A stretch of 64,000 bases of DNA from Gammaproteobacteria bacterium (lineage in GTDB: Bacteria; Pseudomonadota; Gammaproteobacteria; HK1), in contig WLWT01000001.1 in assembly GCA_012103455.1 (NCBI GenBank), forward strand, positions 3,913,288-3,977,287. The letters run 5' to 3'. Shown one piece after another: positions 25,582 to 34,573 of this stretch. The stretch's first letter is position 1. Each line of letters opens with the position of its first letter. The notes below the pieces were generated by a model that searched no databases, had not been told where the DNA came from, and saw only the letters and a program-made list of their open reading frames with translations. Position numbers and translations under genes: made by a program.

Positions 25582-26412
25582 GCGGTGGGCGTACCTGGTG
25601 GGGCATACGCTTCATGGAAACACTGGCCGACTTTACCGACAGCGGCAGGCTGCAATGCGGGCGCAGCTACAGCAGTGATAACCGTATTCTGCCTTGCCAC
25701 ATTGAGAACGGAGTAGTTAGCGCCACGGTACGTGGCAAAATCAATCCGTACTTCAATGTCTACAAAGAACCTAAATGCGCGATCACTATTCGCATGACGC
25801 CGCTCCCCGATAAGACATGGAACAGCGCCATTCGCACCATCGGCACAAAAGCAGCGCTGGCCGCTCCCCTACCCATCAACGAGATGCCGGAGAACATCGA
25901 AACAGCACTCAACCAAGGACGGGCGCTGTTACCTCGCAACCGGCGGGACTTTAGCGAAACATCCTGCTCCTGTCCGGACGACTGGGGAGAGTCCTGTAAA
26001 CACATGGTGGGCGTGTACTACCGCTTGGCCCAGATGATCGATCAAGAGCCACTGCTATTGTTTGAATTGCGCGGCATGCCACGGGATCGTTTGATCAGCG
26101 CTCTCGCAAAAACGCCTCTAGGCAAGGCTTTGGCGGAAGCGCCGGACGAGACCGATCAGGAGATTAATGTTGAGCCTTATTTCATAGAACTGGCACCGGC
26201 CCCCCAAGCCCAACTCAGCTACACCGATTTTTGGCGGGGCGCCAAAGCGTTACCCGCCGAGGACACACCCTTAAGCGCCGCGCCTACACCGGCCATGTTG
26301 ACCAAGAAAGGTGGTCCATATCCGCCGTTTTGGCACAAAGAGCACGTCCTTCATCGCATTCATGGAAGAATTCTATGTTCGTGTTAGAACGAAGAACAAA
26401 CTGCTCACCTGA
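25578..26412 (+). pseudogene. SWIM zinc-finger protein, frameshifted at the C-terminus
   Basis: The main frame 25578-26387 gives 269 aa. The SWIM finger C-x-C-x7-C-x-H is intact: Cys130, Cys132, Cys140, His142 in CSCPDDWGESCKH. These proteins pair with SNF2 helicases and are thought to help nucleic-acid binding. Near 26345 the frame changes: after GGPYPPFWHKE the family ending continues in another frame (TSFIAFMEEFYVRVRTKNKL, stop at 26412). So it has lost ~20 C-terminal residues, and its partner helicase is decayed, which suggests the pair is dead. Confidence 0.7.
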
Positions 26413-26430
26413 TGTGGTGCTTGGCCCCTA

Positions 26431-29400
26431 TCACTCAGTTGGCAGCAGAAAGAATCGTCGCTTCGTTTTCTCCGACATCGGCCGCAAGCTTAGGTTGTGG
26501 GCATAGTCTATAAGCACTTGTCCAACCGGCAAGGTAGGTGTAAGGCGAGCAGTCCCGTCATCGGAGAATGTCAACACCCGATGGTCCCTCGTGCTGAAGG
26601 CCGCCGACAAAACGGTCCCGTTATGACGTATCATGTGCACCCATGCCAGACTTTCACCACCTCGGGTAAGGTCCCACAGACGCGCCGTGCCATCTTCAGA
26701 TGCGGTCATGATGCGGTTTCCATCAGAACTGAATTCAGCATCCCATACCCAGCCGCTGTGACCTGACAAGGTTTTCAGCAAGGTGCCGCTTTTTACATCC
26801 CATACACGGGCGGTTGTGTCGAAGGACGACGTCACAACACGTGTGCCGTCATCGCTGAACCGTGCCTTAGTGACGGTGTGGGTTTTCCCGTCGTCCCCAT
26901 CTAAGACTAATACCTGTAACTGAGCACCACTGTTGACATCCCAAATGCGTGCAGTACCGTCAGTGGAAGCTGTGACGATTTTGCTCCCATCAAGACTGAA
27001 TTCACCGGACCATATGGCGCTCCCGTGCTCTGAAAATCTACGCGGCATACCGTAGGTGTTATCCGTGCTCTCGGCGTTAGCAACGCGAACTACAGCGACC
27101 CCGTCGTACCCAACGGTGAGGATGGCTCCTCGCTTTGGAGCGTACGATATGCGCAGGTCGCTGACTTTTCCATCATGATCCTTCCATTCTGCAAGCGGCT
27201 TGGTACTTTGATCGGCTTTGATGGGCCAATGCCTAACTGTTCCATCTTTATGTGCAGTCAGGATGCGAATGCCGGAGTGATCAAACTTCGCTTGGGTAAC
27301 CGGGGAGGGAGAGCCCGTCTCCGTCATGCGCCGTGAAATCAGTGCGCCGTCGGCTCCCCAAACGATGGCGGATCCGTCTTTGGATCCTGTTACCAAAAGA
27401 AAGTCGTTTTTATTATATTCAAGGCTGGTGATTTCTTCCTCATGATGCTTTTCTTCCCACAGAAGTTGCCCAGTGTGGGCATCCCAATTTCTTACAACGC
27501 CATCTTTAGATCCGGTAGAAACCCTGTCGCCACTACTATCGAAAACACCGGAGCTTACCGCCCCTCCGCCACTTCGCAGTTGAATAGCGCCAGCAGAATG
27601 GCGTGTATCCCACACCCGAACCACCCCATCAGCATCTCCGGTGGCGGCGATGTTCTCGTGCGGTGCAAGCGCGAGCGTGGTTACTTGTCCGTCGTGACCA
27701 CCCATGCGCGCAAGTTGCCCTCCGAGCCGGGTCTCTCGAAGAGTAAGCTGACCGTCTTTGGACACTGTTAGGAAGCGGTGTTTACCTACCGCCAGCTTCT
27801 CCAAGCGTTCTCCAGCGCTCTCGATATGTGTAGCCGAGCCGGAGTCAGTATCCCAGATGCGGACGGTATGATCATGAGATGTTGTAATGACGCGGCGAGT
27901 TGAGGCGTCAAACGCGGCACCCGTAACGGCGAAGTGGTGGCCTCGAAGCGACATCAGTAAATTACCACTTCGGGCATCCCAAATGGCGGCAGTCTTATCG
28001 ACCGAGGCGGTGAGAAGACGAAGGTCATCCCGATCGAATTCGATAGAAGTAATCGCGTACGGGTGAGTAAGCTCGATAGGTGAACCGTCGGATAATTTAT
28101 CCACCAATGAATAGACCAGCGCACCGGTACCTTCCCCATAGACAAGCGCCATTCTCTTTCCGGTGGGGCTCCAAACAAGCCGCGGTGCTACACCGAAAGT
28201 TCCTTTTCCGCCACCAAACTCTGCAACTGGTGCGGTCAAGTCCTCAACATCAAATAGGCGTGTACTACCGTCTTTCTTGACTATTGCAAGTAGATTGCCC
28301 ACAGGCGCGAACTCGGCCACCATGATTGGGTTATTTTCACGACGCCATCTGAGCGGCTCACCAGTCCCCGCGTCCCAGATACGCCACAGTCCCTCCTGCG
28401 TACCAGTGACTATCCATCGCCCGTCAGCACTGAAAGAAGCATGATTGATGGCGCTGTCGTGCGACAGCCTGAACAAGACTTCTTCGGACACCACATCCCA
28501 GAGCTGAGCTGATTTATCAGACGAAGTGGACAGTAGAAAACGGCCACCCGGGTCAAACACCAACTGGATCACACGCCCGGTATGCTTGGGCGGCTCAGCT
28601 AGCCCCCGTAGCCCCATTACCGCCTCATACAGTGCGGCTTCGGCCTCTTGTGTATAGGGCCGTCCCGAAGTAGCTTCACTCGCAAGTTGCTCTGGTAAGG
28701 CAATTGATGCCAACTGGGTCGCCAGTTCGTGCGAACCGGAAGAACTTTGTTGCAGGGAAGCATCCGCAAGGTATAGGGACTCCCGTCGCGTTGCTTTGCG
28801 AGCGCTCTTTTTAGCGCGCAGCTCAGCCTCCTCAGCTTTTTTTCTAGCAATCTCAGCTTCGCGTTTCGCAGCGACGGCTTCGTTACGTGCTTGCTCTGCT
28901 TGTGCCGCCTGCTTGTTCGCTTCGTTCCAGCCTGAGACGGCCGCCAAAGCCGCCACCACGGCTACAATGGCAACACCGCCGACTATGTACATCCAGCGCT
29001 TCGTTCGAGAAGCTTGTTCAGCCTGTGCTTCTATCTTTCTGTTTCGTTTGCGTTCGGCATCTGCTTTCTCTAGAGCTTCTTCGGATTCATGGAGGATTCG
29101 ATAGGCCAATGCAAAATCGGATGGATCGGCTTGATACCGCCGCGCCCAACGCTCGGTCGGTGCCCGTTCGTTCCACCAGGATCTGAAGGACTCCACGTCA
29201 GTGGGACCCAACAGATCACCACCTCGACCGCCCGTTAAGCCAAAGTATGCCCGGCCTCTAGCCGCCAACGTCTTGAACTCAGCGGCGTCTTGCGCCTCCG
29301 ACTGCGTCCACTTCAAAAACTTGGGCCAGCGCCGAATCAGGCACTCGTGGGTGATATCAACATCGCCGCTGGGGCCGACCCGCCGAAGTACGGATTCCGG

Positions 29401-30564
29401 TCCAGAACCGAAGGCTTCTATTATCGCATTGACGCTCGTCTCCGCCGAAACGTGTTGCTCTATGTCGGTGCGAGACACAAGTCTTCGCCGAATCTGTCCC
29501 CGCTCGTCAACTAGGCTCAGAAGCCGGAACATGTGCTCGGCGTCTCCTTGCACGGTCTCGGGCAGCTGCGCAAGCACTTCGTCGGAGCGCGTCGCCAGAA
29601 TGCCCTCCAGTCCTCCGTTTTTCTGGTAGTTATGCAGGGACAGTTCTTTGCCAGCAAAGATCCCGTCCGGAAGATTCTTGCGCTCCGAGGCTATATAACT
29701 AGGCGATGTGTCCCCGTTGATCCACATCCACATCAATGCGAACTGCATTTGGGGAAGCAAATCCGCGTCGTAACCGACGTCCAAATCCATGTCGGCAATG
29801 ATATGATCGACTAAGGCGGGCTCGATGCTACCCCCGTAGTCACGTCCAGGCCGTTCAATGGCAGCTCTCAGCTCACGGCTACCCAAGCGCGGAACGAGAA
29901 ACTGACTGCTATTTAGCAGTTCTGGCAGCCCTCGGTACAATGCGCATTGCTCCAAGTAGTCAGTGCGCATCGTTGTGACGATGTAAAGCCGCTCGGAATG
30001 CGATTGGAAAAAAGTAACTAGCAAGTCTACAAGACTCTTCTCTTCACCGCGCTCTGTAAAGTCGTGACGAAAAATCTCCTCGAATTGGTCAATTATGAGC
30101 AAAAGATTTGGGCGTCCCTCAATCTGATTCCATTCGTGCTGCGCAAAGTCAACCAGACCGACCGGATTGGCCAGCAGGGTTTCCACCCGATTGCTGATGT
30201 TCTTTCCGCAGACCTCAGACACCGCCCCTGATAACGCTTCACTCAACGCTTTTACTGGCTGTCGGCCGGGTGTCATGGAACAGGCATGCCATGCCGCGCC
30301 AGCGCTGCGCATTCGGCCTGCTTTCAACTCATCCAGTAACCCCGCGAATACTAACGAGGACTTACCACATCCTGATGGTCCCAATACCGCGACCATATGT
30401 TCGGTAGCCAAACGCTCCCGCAATTTTCTGGAATGCGCCCGGCGGCCATGGAATATGTACGACTCGTTGGACTCTCGGCTGTAGGCAAAAGGCCGCAACC
30501 CAGGATACGGCAACGCAGGCCAATCCTTGTCCACCAGGGGCGAGACTTTGAGCTGTTTCTCCAT
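26431..30564 (-). CDS. nSTAND-type NTPase with transmembrane segment and C-terminal WD40 propeller repeats
   Basis: About 1377 aa, start ATG at 30564 with AGGA 9 bases upstream (ATG at 30573 is an alternative). Residues 19-26 hold YPGLRPF, the entry motif of novel-STAND ATPases, then Walker A GPSGCGKSS (62-70) and Walker B LLLIIDQFEE (154-163), a winged-helix-like region, a coiled coil (~495-520), one membrane span (524-546, MYIVGGVAIVAVVAALAAV), a long Ala/Glu/Lys coiled coil, and from ~650 about fourteen WD40 repeats (for example SADGRWIVTGTQEGLWRIWD). STAND proteins oligomerise on sensing a ligand through the repeat domain and activate partner effectors. It lies 28 bp downstream of a TIR gene, which suggests a signal-effector pair, probably in phage or stress defence. 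The ligand is unknown. Confidence 0.87.
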   Translation of the reverse strand: MEKQLKVSPLVDKDWPALPYPGLRPFAYSRESNESYIFHGRRAHSRKLRERLATEHMVAVLGPSGCGKSSLVFAGLLDELKAGRMRSAGAAWHACSMTPGRQPVKALSEALSGAVSEVCGKNISNRVETLLANPVGLVDFAQHEWNQIEGRPNLLLIIDQFEEIFRHDFTERGEEKSLVDLLVTFFQSHSERLYIVTTMRTDYLEQCALYRGLPELLNSSQFLVPRLGSRELRAAIERPGRDYGGSIEPALVDHIIADMDLDVGYDADLLPQMQFALMWMWINGDTSPSYIASERKNLPDGIFAGKELSLHNYQKNGGLEGILATRSDEVLAQLPETVQGDAEHMFRLLSLVDERGQIRRRLVSRTDIEQHVSAETSVNAIIEAFGSGPESVLRRVGPSGDVDITHECLIRRWPKFLKWTQSEAQDAAEFKTLAARGRAYFGLTGGRGGDLLGPTDVESFRSWWNERAPTERWARRYQADPSDFALAYRILHESEEALEKADAERKRNRKIEAQAEQASRTKRWMYIVGGVAIVAVVAALAAVSGWNEANKQAAQAEQARNEAVAAKREAEIARKKAEEAELRAKKSARKATRRESLYLADASLQQSSSGSHELATQLASIALPEQLASEATSGRPYTQEAEAALYEAVMGLRGLAEPPKHTGRVIQLVFDPGGRFLLSTSSDKSAQLWDVVSEEVLFRLSHDSAINHASFSADGRWIVTGTQEGLWRIWDAGTGEPLRWRRENNPIMVAEFAPVGNLLAIVKKDGSTRLFDVEDLTAPVAEFGGGKGTFGVAPRLVWSPTGKRMALVYGEGTGALVYSLVDKLSDGSPIELTHPYAITSIEFDRDDLRLLTASVDKTAAIWDARSGNLLMSLRGHHFAVTGAAFDASTRRVITTSHDHTVRIWDTDSGSATHIESAGERLEKLAVGKHRFLTVSKDGQLTLRETRLGGQLARMGGHDGQVTTLALAPHENIAATGDADGVVRVWDTRHSAGAIQLRSGGGAVSSGVFDSSGDRVSTGSKDGVVRNWDAHTGQLLWEEKHHEEEITSLEYNKNDFLLVTGSKDGSAIVWGADGALISRRMTETGSPSPVTQAKFDHSGIRILTAHKDGTVRHWPIKADQSTKPLAEWKDHDGKVSDLRISYAPKRGAILTVGYDGVAVVRVANAESTDNTYGMPRRFSEHGSAIWSGEFSLDGSKIVTASTDGTARIWDVNSGAQLQVLVLDGDDGKTHTVTKARFSDDGTRVVTSSFDTTARVWDVKSGTLLKTLSGHSGWVWDAEFSSDGNRIMTASEDGTARLWDLTRGGESLAWVHMIRHNGTVLSAAFSTRDHRVLTFSDDGTARLTPTLPVGQVLIDYAHNLSLRPMSEKTKRRFFLLPTE

Positions 30565-30592
30565 GGCATTCATTCCTAGAAGGCAGTCATAA

Positions 30593-32050
30593 CTAGAGAA
30601 TATCCTCAAAGACATGCTTGAATTTGACTGAATCCAGGCCGGCACGGCAATCGACCACATAGAGAATCTCCGCCGGGTCGTAGCCGAGGCTTTTTTTCGT
30701 CGGTGGCGGCAAGTAAACGAGTCCGCAGCGATGCTTGTCATTTTCCATACGCAGGGACGAGTCCAGCACGAAATCCCGTATGGTCGGTCCCACCCACTGC
30801 GCGGTGGTATTGCCCCATAGCAACAAAACAGCGTGTGAACCGCATACGATGTCCTCGAGGTCGATGTCGTCGTCGCCGGGTTTAGGGTCGCCTACGAAGA
30901 TAATGCGCTTGTCATCGACGGCACTACGCACCACGCCCTTCAATTCATCCAGCGAAAAATCAATACTCTCGTCGGATGCGAGGCCAATGAGTCTTGTTCC
31001 GCCCGACTTAGCGCGCGCCGGCCTTCGACTCTGCTGTGCGAGCCTTGTTTCTATCGCTTGAGCGAATTCCGGCACGGTCCCTCGATTGAGCGAGACACCT
31101 GCATCTGATAGAAATGCGGGATAGTCACCCCGCATCCGTGCCACATCGACGCTTGTGTCCAACCACCGCATCCGCTCAATCTTGGCGTCCTTGGCCGCCG
31201 CATCCTGAACACTGATGAAGCCCAATGGGGCCTCGGGCGGGAATCTAGGCCTCGCTGTGTCGATCAATTGCGCGAACAAATCGCATTGACGCAACTGACT
31301 ATCTAGGGCCTGCTCAAGACTTGCTGCATCTATCGGATCCGGATCAGGCAGCACTTCTATGTTGCGCCTACCAAGTTCGGTGCGTAGTTCCTCCCGCACC
31401 TCTTGGTCAAGGCTTTCCGTTGTCATGGCGAGGAAGACCCTACCTTTCGAAGGGTTTGCCTCACCTGCAACGGGCCGCCTGGAGCTTTCCCACAAATCAG
31501 TCGCCAATTGATATGCCATGGGCTGCAATTTAGGGTTGATACGCGGGTCCCTCACCTTGTCCGAGGTGACGACTTCGATAGTCTCCCAGCGACCGGAAGA
31601 CTCCGTATAGAACCGGTTGAATTGCAGCCTCTCGCCGTTGCTCGCCAGCAGAAACGCAGGCCAATCCAAGGTGGTTCTTTCCTTACAGGCTATGTAAATC
31701 CGTGATGGCGCTTCATCTCCCCAACGTTGAAGAAACAATTCCCCTTCTTTCACGCACCACTTAGACTGCAAGTACTGCTCGGACATGATCACAAGTAAGA
31801 AACCTGACCTCCGTACCGCAATTTCCAGAGTGTCTCCCAAATCTCCACGCACGAAGCGCGAGTCTAGTGAATCACGAAAAAAGCACGTTCCCACCCTACG
31901 CTGAAGAAATCGGCCTAGAGCCAGGTTTGTTTCGTGGTTAAGGTGCTCGACAAATTTGGCGACCCAAGCAGTCTGCCGATCGTCGTCATGGGCGTACGAA
32001 ACGAATACATCCGCGTCCACCCCACTCAGAAATGGCGTTAGCGAACTCAT
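30593..32050 (-). CDS. TIR-domain protein with two further TIR-like domains (putative NADase effector or adaptor)
   Basis: 485 aa from the ATG at 32050; longer extensions overlap the upstream gene in another frame and lack similarity. Residues ~12-150 are a TIR domain: VDADVFVSYAHDDD, FRDSLDSRFVRGD, SGFLLVIMSEQYLQSKWCVK with Glu102 at the position of the NADase glutamate (S-x-W-C-x-x-E). Residues ~205-340 (GRVFLAMTTESLDQEVREEL, CDLFAQLID) and ~390-470 (IIFVGDPKPGDDD, SHAVLLLWGN) look like two more flavodoxin-like, TIR-related domains without the glutamate. Such arrays occur next to STAND ATPases in bacterial conflict systems. TIR domains can degrade NAD+ or make signalling nucleotides. The middle operon position supports a joint role with the TPR and nSTAND genes. 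Confidence 0.82.
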   Translation of the reverse strand: MSSLTPFLSGVDADVFVSYAHDDDRQTAWVAKFVEHLNHETNLALGRFLQRRVGTCFFRDSLDSRFVRGDLGDTLEIAVRRSGFLLVIMSEQYLQSKWCVKEGELFLQRWGDEAPSRIYIACKERTTLDWPAFLLASNGERLQFNRFYTESSGRWETIEVVTSDKVRDPRINPKLQPMAYQLATDLWESSRRPVAGEANPSKGRVFLAMTTESLDQEVREELRTELGRRNIEVLPDPDPIDAASLEQALDSQLRQCDLFAQLIDTARPRFPPEAPLGFISVQDAAAKDAKIERMRWLDTSVDVARMRGDYPAFLSDAGVSLNRGTVPEFAQAIETRLAQQSRRPARAKSGGTRLIGLASDESIDFSLDELKGVVRSAVDDKRIIFVGDPKPGDDDIDLEDIVCGSHAVLLLWGNTTAQWVGPTIRDFVLDSSLRMENDKHRCGLVYLPPPTKKSLGYDPAEILYVVDCRAGLDSVKFKHVFEDIL

Positions 32051-32072
32051 GTCGAAACCGTGGCCTCCGCTT

Positions 32073-32573
32073 TTACTGCGACTGAAAAGCTGCTGCCGCC
32101 TTTTCCCGATATTCGGCGATCTGCGCCGCCACGACTTCCGCGGCCGCGATGGCCCCAGCCGCGAGCAGTGCCCTCCTGATCCGATCCGCCTCGCCGAAAT
32201 CCCCTTGCATGAGGGCCAAACTGGCAAGTCCTATCTGTGCTTCGCGGTTTTGTGGATCGCTCTCAAGTGCATGTTGGTATTGTTCATTCGCCGGTTTCAG
32301 GATCTTTTTGATTGTATTCTTCGCGACTTGCATCGCGCACTGCTTCAGATGCTCCTTGGTTTTTGTGTAGCCGTCATCATAGATTTTGGCGTTCTCGTAT
32401 TCGCGGATGGCCTGTTCGTACTTATCAAGCGCGGCCGTACAATCGCTACGCTCGTGCGCCTTCCGTCCTTGTTGGTAAAACTTTTCGTACAGGGGTTTGT
32501 TGTTGCTCTGACCGTGAACGCTCACCGTCACCGTGAGCAATATGGCAAAGACCACGCCCGTATTCTTCATCAA
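32073..32573 (-). CDS. Secreted TPR-like repeat protein, first gene of the TIR-nSTAND operon
   Basis: 166 aa. Signal peptide MMKNTGVVFAILLTVTVSVH with likely cleavage at VHG-Q. The rest is helical with TPR-type pairs: LYEKFYQQGRKAHERSDCTA-ALDKYEQAIREYE and ANEQYQHALESDPQNREAQI-GLASLALMQGDFGEADRI. It would lie in the periplasm or on the envelope, opposite the cytoplasmic TIR and STAND proteins, unless the signal stays as an anchor. It ends 22 bp before the TIR start, so all three genes are probably co-transcribed. An envelope-facing sensor or scaffold role is speculative. Confidence 0.72.
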   Translation of the reverse strand: MMKNTGVVFAILLTVTVSVHGQSNNKPLYEKFYQQGRKAHERSDCTAALDKYEQAIREYENAKIYDDGYTKTKEHLKQCAMQVAKNTIKKILKPANEQYQHALESDPQNREAQIGLASLALMQGDFGEADRIRRALLAAGAIAAAEVVAAQIAEYREKAAAAFQSQ

Positions 32574-32954
32574 CTCCGTGCTCCTCCGACCAGGTCAGAC
32601 CCCCCTAGGGAAGGGCTCCAGGGTCTTAACTATCATTTCTTCTTCTTTGAATCAACGCGCTCTGGAACCCAGATACACTAGCCCCTCTCCGTGCACAGTT
32701 TAGTTAACCCTGTGACCGGACGGGAGTCTAAACTAACACAGAGTAGGAAGACATATCTCTACCCCATACGGAGTACGTCGAAGGCGGCACGAGTAGCGGA
32801 TCCGTTTGTGTGATTGCGCATGCGAACGGCGAAATTACCGTCCAACTCACCCAGCGATTGATGGTCCACGCCTGCATACCTTGCGTTGCCATCATTACAC
32901 TCTGCCGAAGTTCGAGGCTACTCGATCCACCCACGTTTGTTATAGCTGCGCGCG
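32574..32954. other. Intergenic region upstream of the TPR-TIR-nSTAND operon
   Basis: About 380 bp with no recognisable gene. It should hold the operon promoter (minus strand). A run SSGSVCVIAHANGEITVQLT is readable on the plus strand from ~32790, but it has no start signal and no family match that I recognise. The left part is fairly AT-rich around 32700-32760. Confidence 0.4.
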
Positions 32955-33128
32955 CTACTTGGCCAAATGCGCCTTAATCGCCGCTGGTGCCTGTATCTGC
33001 GGAAGCGAATGCGACCCCAAATCTTTTTCCCATTGATGGATGAGTTAGCGCGCTTTTTCAAACCCTTCCACGAATGACTCGGATTGCAGCATGGCATCCC
33101 TGAACAACGCCTTGCCAAAAAAAGTCAT

Positions 33129-33227
33129 AGGCATCTCTAAAAATTACAATTTTGACATTTTGCCAGAGCGTAAGTGACTGATTTTATTGGCCATAAGATT
33201 TCAGAATGTGAATTATTAGAGATGCCC
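33129..33227 (+). mobile_element. MITE family 2, copy A (99 bp)
   Basis: Ends AGGCATCTCTAA and TTAGAGATGCCC, flanked by a perfect TCAT duplication (33125-33128 and 33228-33231). It cuts the C13 peptidase remnant just after the SFDCGDDQD motif. It shares its ends with the 140-bp family but not its interior, which is AT-rich and contains GTAAGTGACTGATTTTATT. Confidence 0.88.
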
Positions 33228-33987
33228 TCATGTCTTGATCATCGCCACAATCAAATGATCGTTCCATGGCCTTGGCCGCCACCAACACCATCGTGTGCTC
33301 GCCAGCAAGGGGTTCCAGGTAGTGACGGGCGGAGACAGCGATGACTTTCCATTTGATGGGCAGTTCATCCAACCAACCGCGCAGATCCGCAGGCGTAATA
33401 TAGGCCAATCTCAAATGTTTTTGCGTAAGTTGAAACTCACCCGTTGCTAGATCCGTGGCTGGTCATATAGATAAATAAAATATCCCGCTCGGGTTGCATC
33501 GCTTGCGCTATTGTCGCTAACGCCCGGCGCATACTGTTGCGCGAAGCCATCGGATATTCAGTATCAGTGTCAGGATCATTGCTGAGCGTGATGGTACGCC
33601 CAGCCGCGTCCGAGGCATCCTCGAAATAACCTCAAATAAAATCGATCTCACGTCTGCAGACCGCCTGTGTGCCGTCTCCGGCACGCCTAGAAAATACATA
33701 TTGATACGGCTTGGAGCCTGCGCCTTAATCCGGCTGTTTAACTGATCAAGCAACTGCCCCTGAGCCAATAGCGCGGCCTCATGCGCAATGCGCGCCTCAC
33801 GCTTAGGTTCTTCCGGAGCCAAATAGCTGCCATAGCGCCACTGCTCTTCAACGGCGCCCACGCCATCCTCACGCGGCTTGGCGTAAATTCACTTAGCTTC
33901 ACCGTGACGAAGAGAATTGACGAAAGCGCCGGTATAAACATCACCGTTCGGCTCGGTGAACGTGCCTTGACCATGGAGCTGACTGTT

Positions 33988-34086
33988 GGGCACCTCTAAT
34001 AATCCACATTCTGAAATCTTATGATTAATAAAATCAGTCACTTACGCTCTAGCGAAATGTCAAAATCGTAATTTTTAGAGGTGCCC
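33988..34086 (-). mobile_element. MITE family 2, copy B (99 bp)
   Basis: Ends GGGCACCTCTAATAAT and ATTTTTAGAGGTGCCC, flanked by a perfect TGTT duplication (33984-33987 and 34087-34090). It is the inverted counterpart of copy A, 99 bp with a few differences, inserted between two MORN repeats of the same pseudogene. Confidence 0.88.
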
Positions 34087-34573
34087 TGTTTTCAAAATCG
34101 CCCTCATAAACGCCACTATCGGCTGTTTCCAGGCGTCCCTTCCCGTGCAACCGCCAAGCCGTGAAAGTGCCACGTATCACTGAACCATCAGGGTAGGTCA
34201 CCTGACCAGCGCCATTGAACCCACCGTCCATAAAAGTGCCCGAATAGATAGAGCCGTTGACCTCGTAAATACCCTGTCCGTGATAGCGCCCGCCGCGGCA
34301 CTCGCCGTAATACTGGCCGCCTAAGTTTATCCAGCTTAAGTCCAATACCGTGTAGTAATCCGTCCCTCAGCGATCCGCAGTACTCGCCCATCCGGCAACT
34401 GCGCATCCGGCGGACCGCCTACCCGGCCAGGCGCGGCAATCACAGATCCCATCCAAAACGATAGCCCGCAAAGCACTATGACCAGACCGGATGAGCAGGC
34501 CGGCCCGCGGCAACATCTTATTCATTACACCGCGCCCTTCACCTGCTCTTAAAGGTCCGCTATCAAGGCCCGA

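Larger units (their letters stand above)
32955..34495 (-). pseudogene. MORN-repeat / C13-family (legumain-like) peptidase, broken by frameshifts and two MITEs
   Basis: Read on the minus strand and ignoring breaks, the order is: a hydrophobic signal-like segment (~34495-34430), several MORN repeats (LRDGLLHGIGLKLD, CRGGRYHGQGIYEVNGSIYS, FMDGGFNGAGQVTYPDG, LHGKGRLETADSGVYEGDFE), MITE B, another MORN (LHGQGTFTEPNGDVYTGAF), a linker with coiled-coil features, then the C13 catalytic domain: FIYMTSHGS with the catalytic His-Gly, VIAVSARHY where the catalytic Cys of SACYSG is lost, SFDCGDDQD, MITE A, and the C-terminus FFGKALFRDAMLQSESFVEG with HQWEKDL, stop at 32955. At least four frame changes plus two insertions make it inactive. 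C13 enzymes are clan CD proteases like caspases, so this may once have been an effector near the TIR-nSTAND genes. Confidence 0.8.

Noticed and set aside
32051..32227. Upstream extension of the TIR gene
   Set aside because: It overlaps the TPR gene in another frame and is Arg/Ser-rich; MSSLTPFLSG at 32050 starts the recognisable domain.
32728..32934. Short frames upstream of the TPR-TIR-nSTAND operon as a fourth operon gene
   Set aside because: They lack a ribosome-binding site, family similarity and strand consistency.
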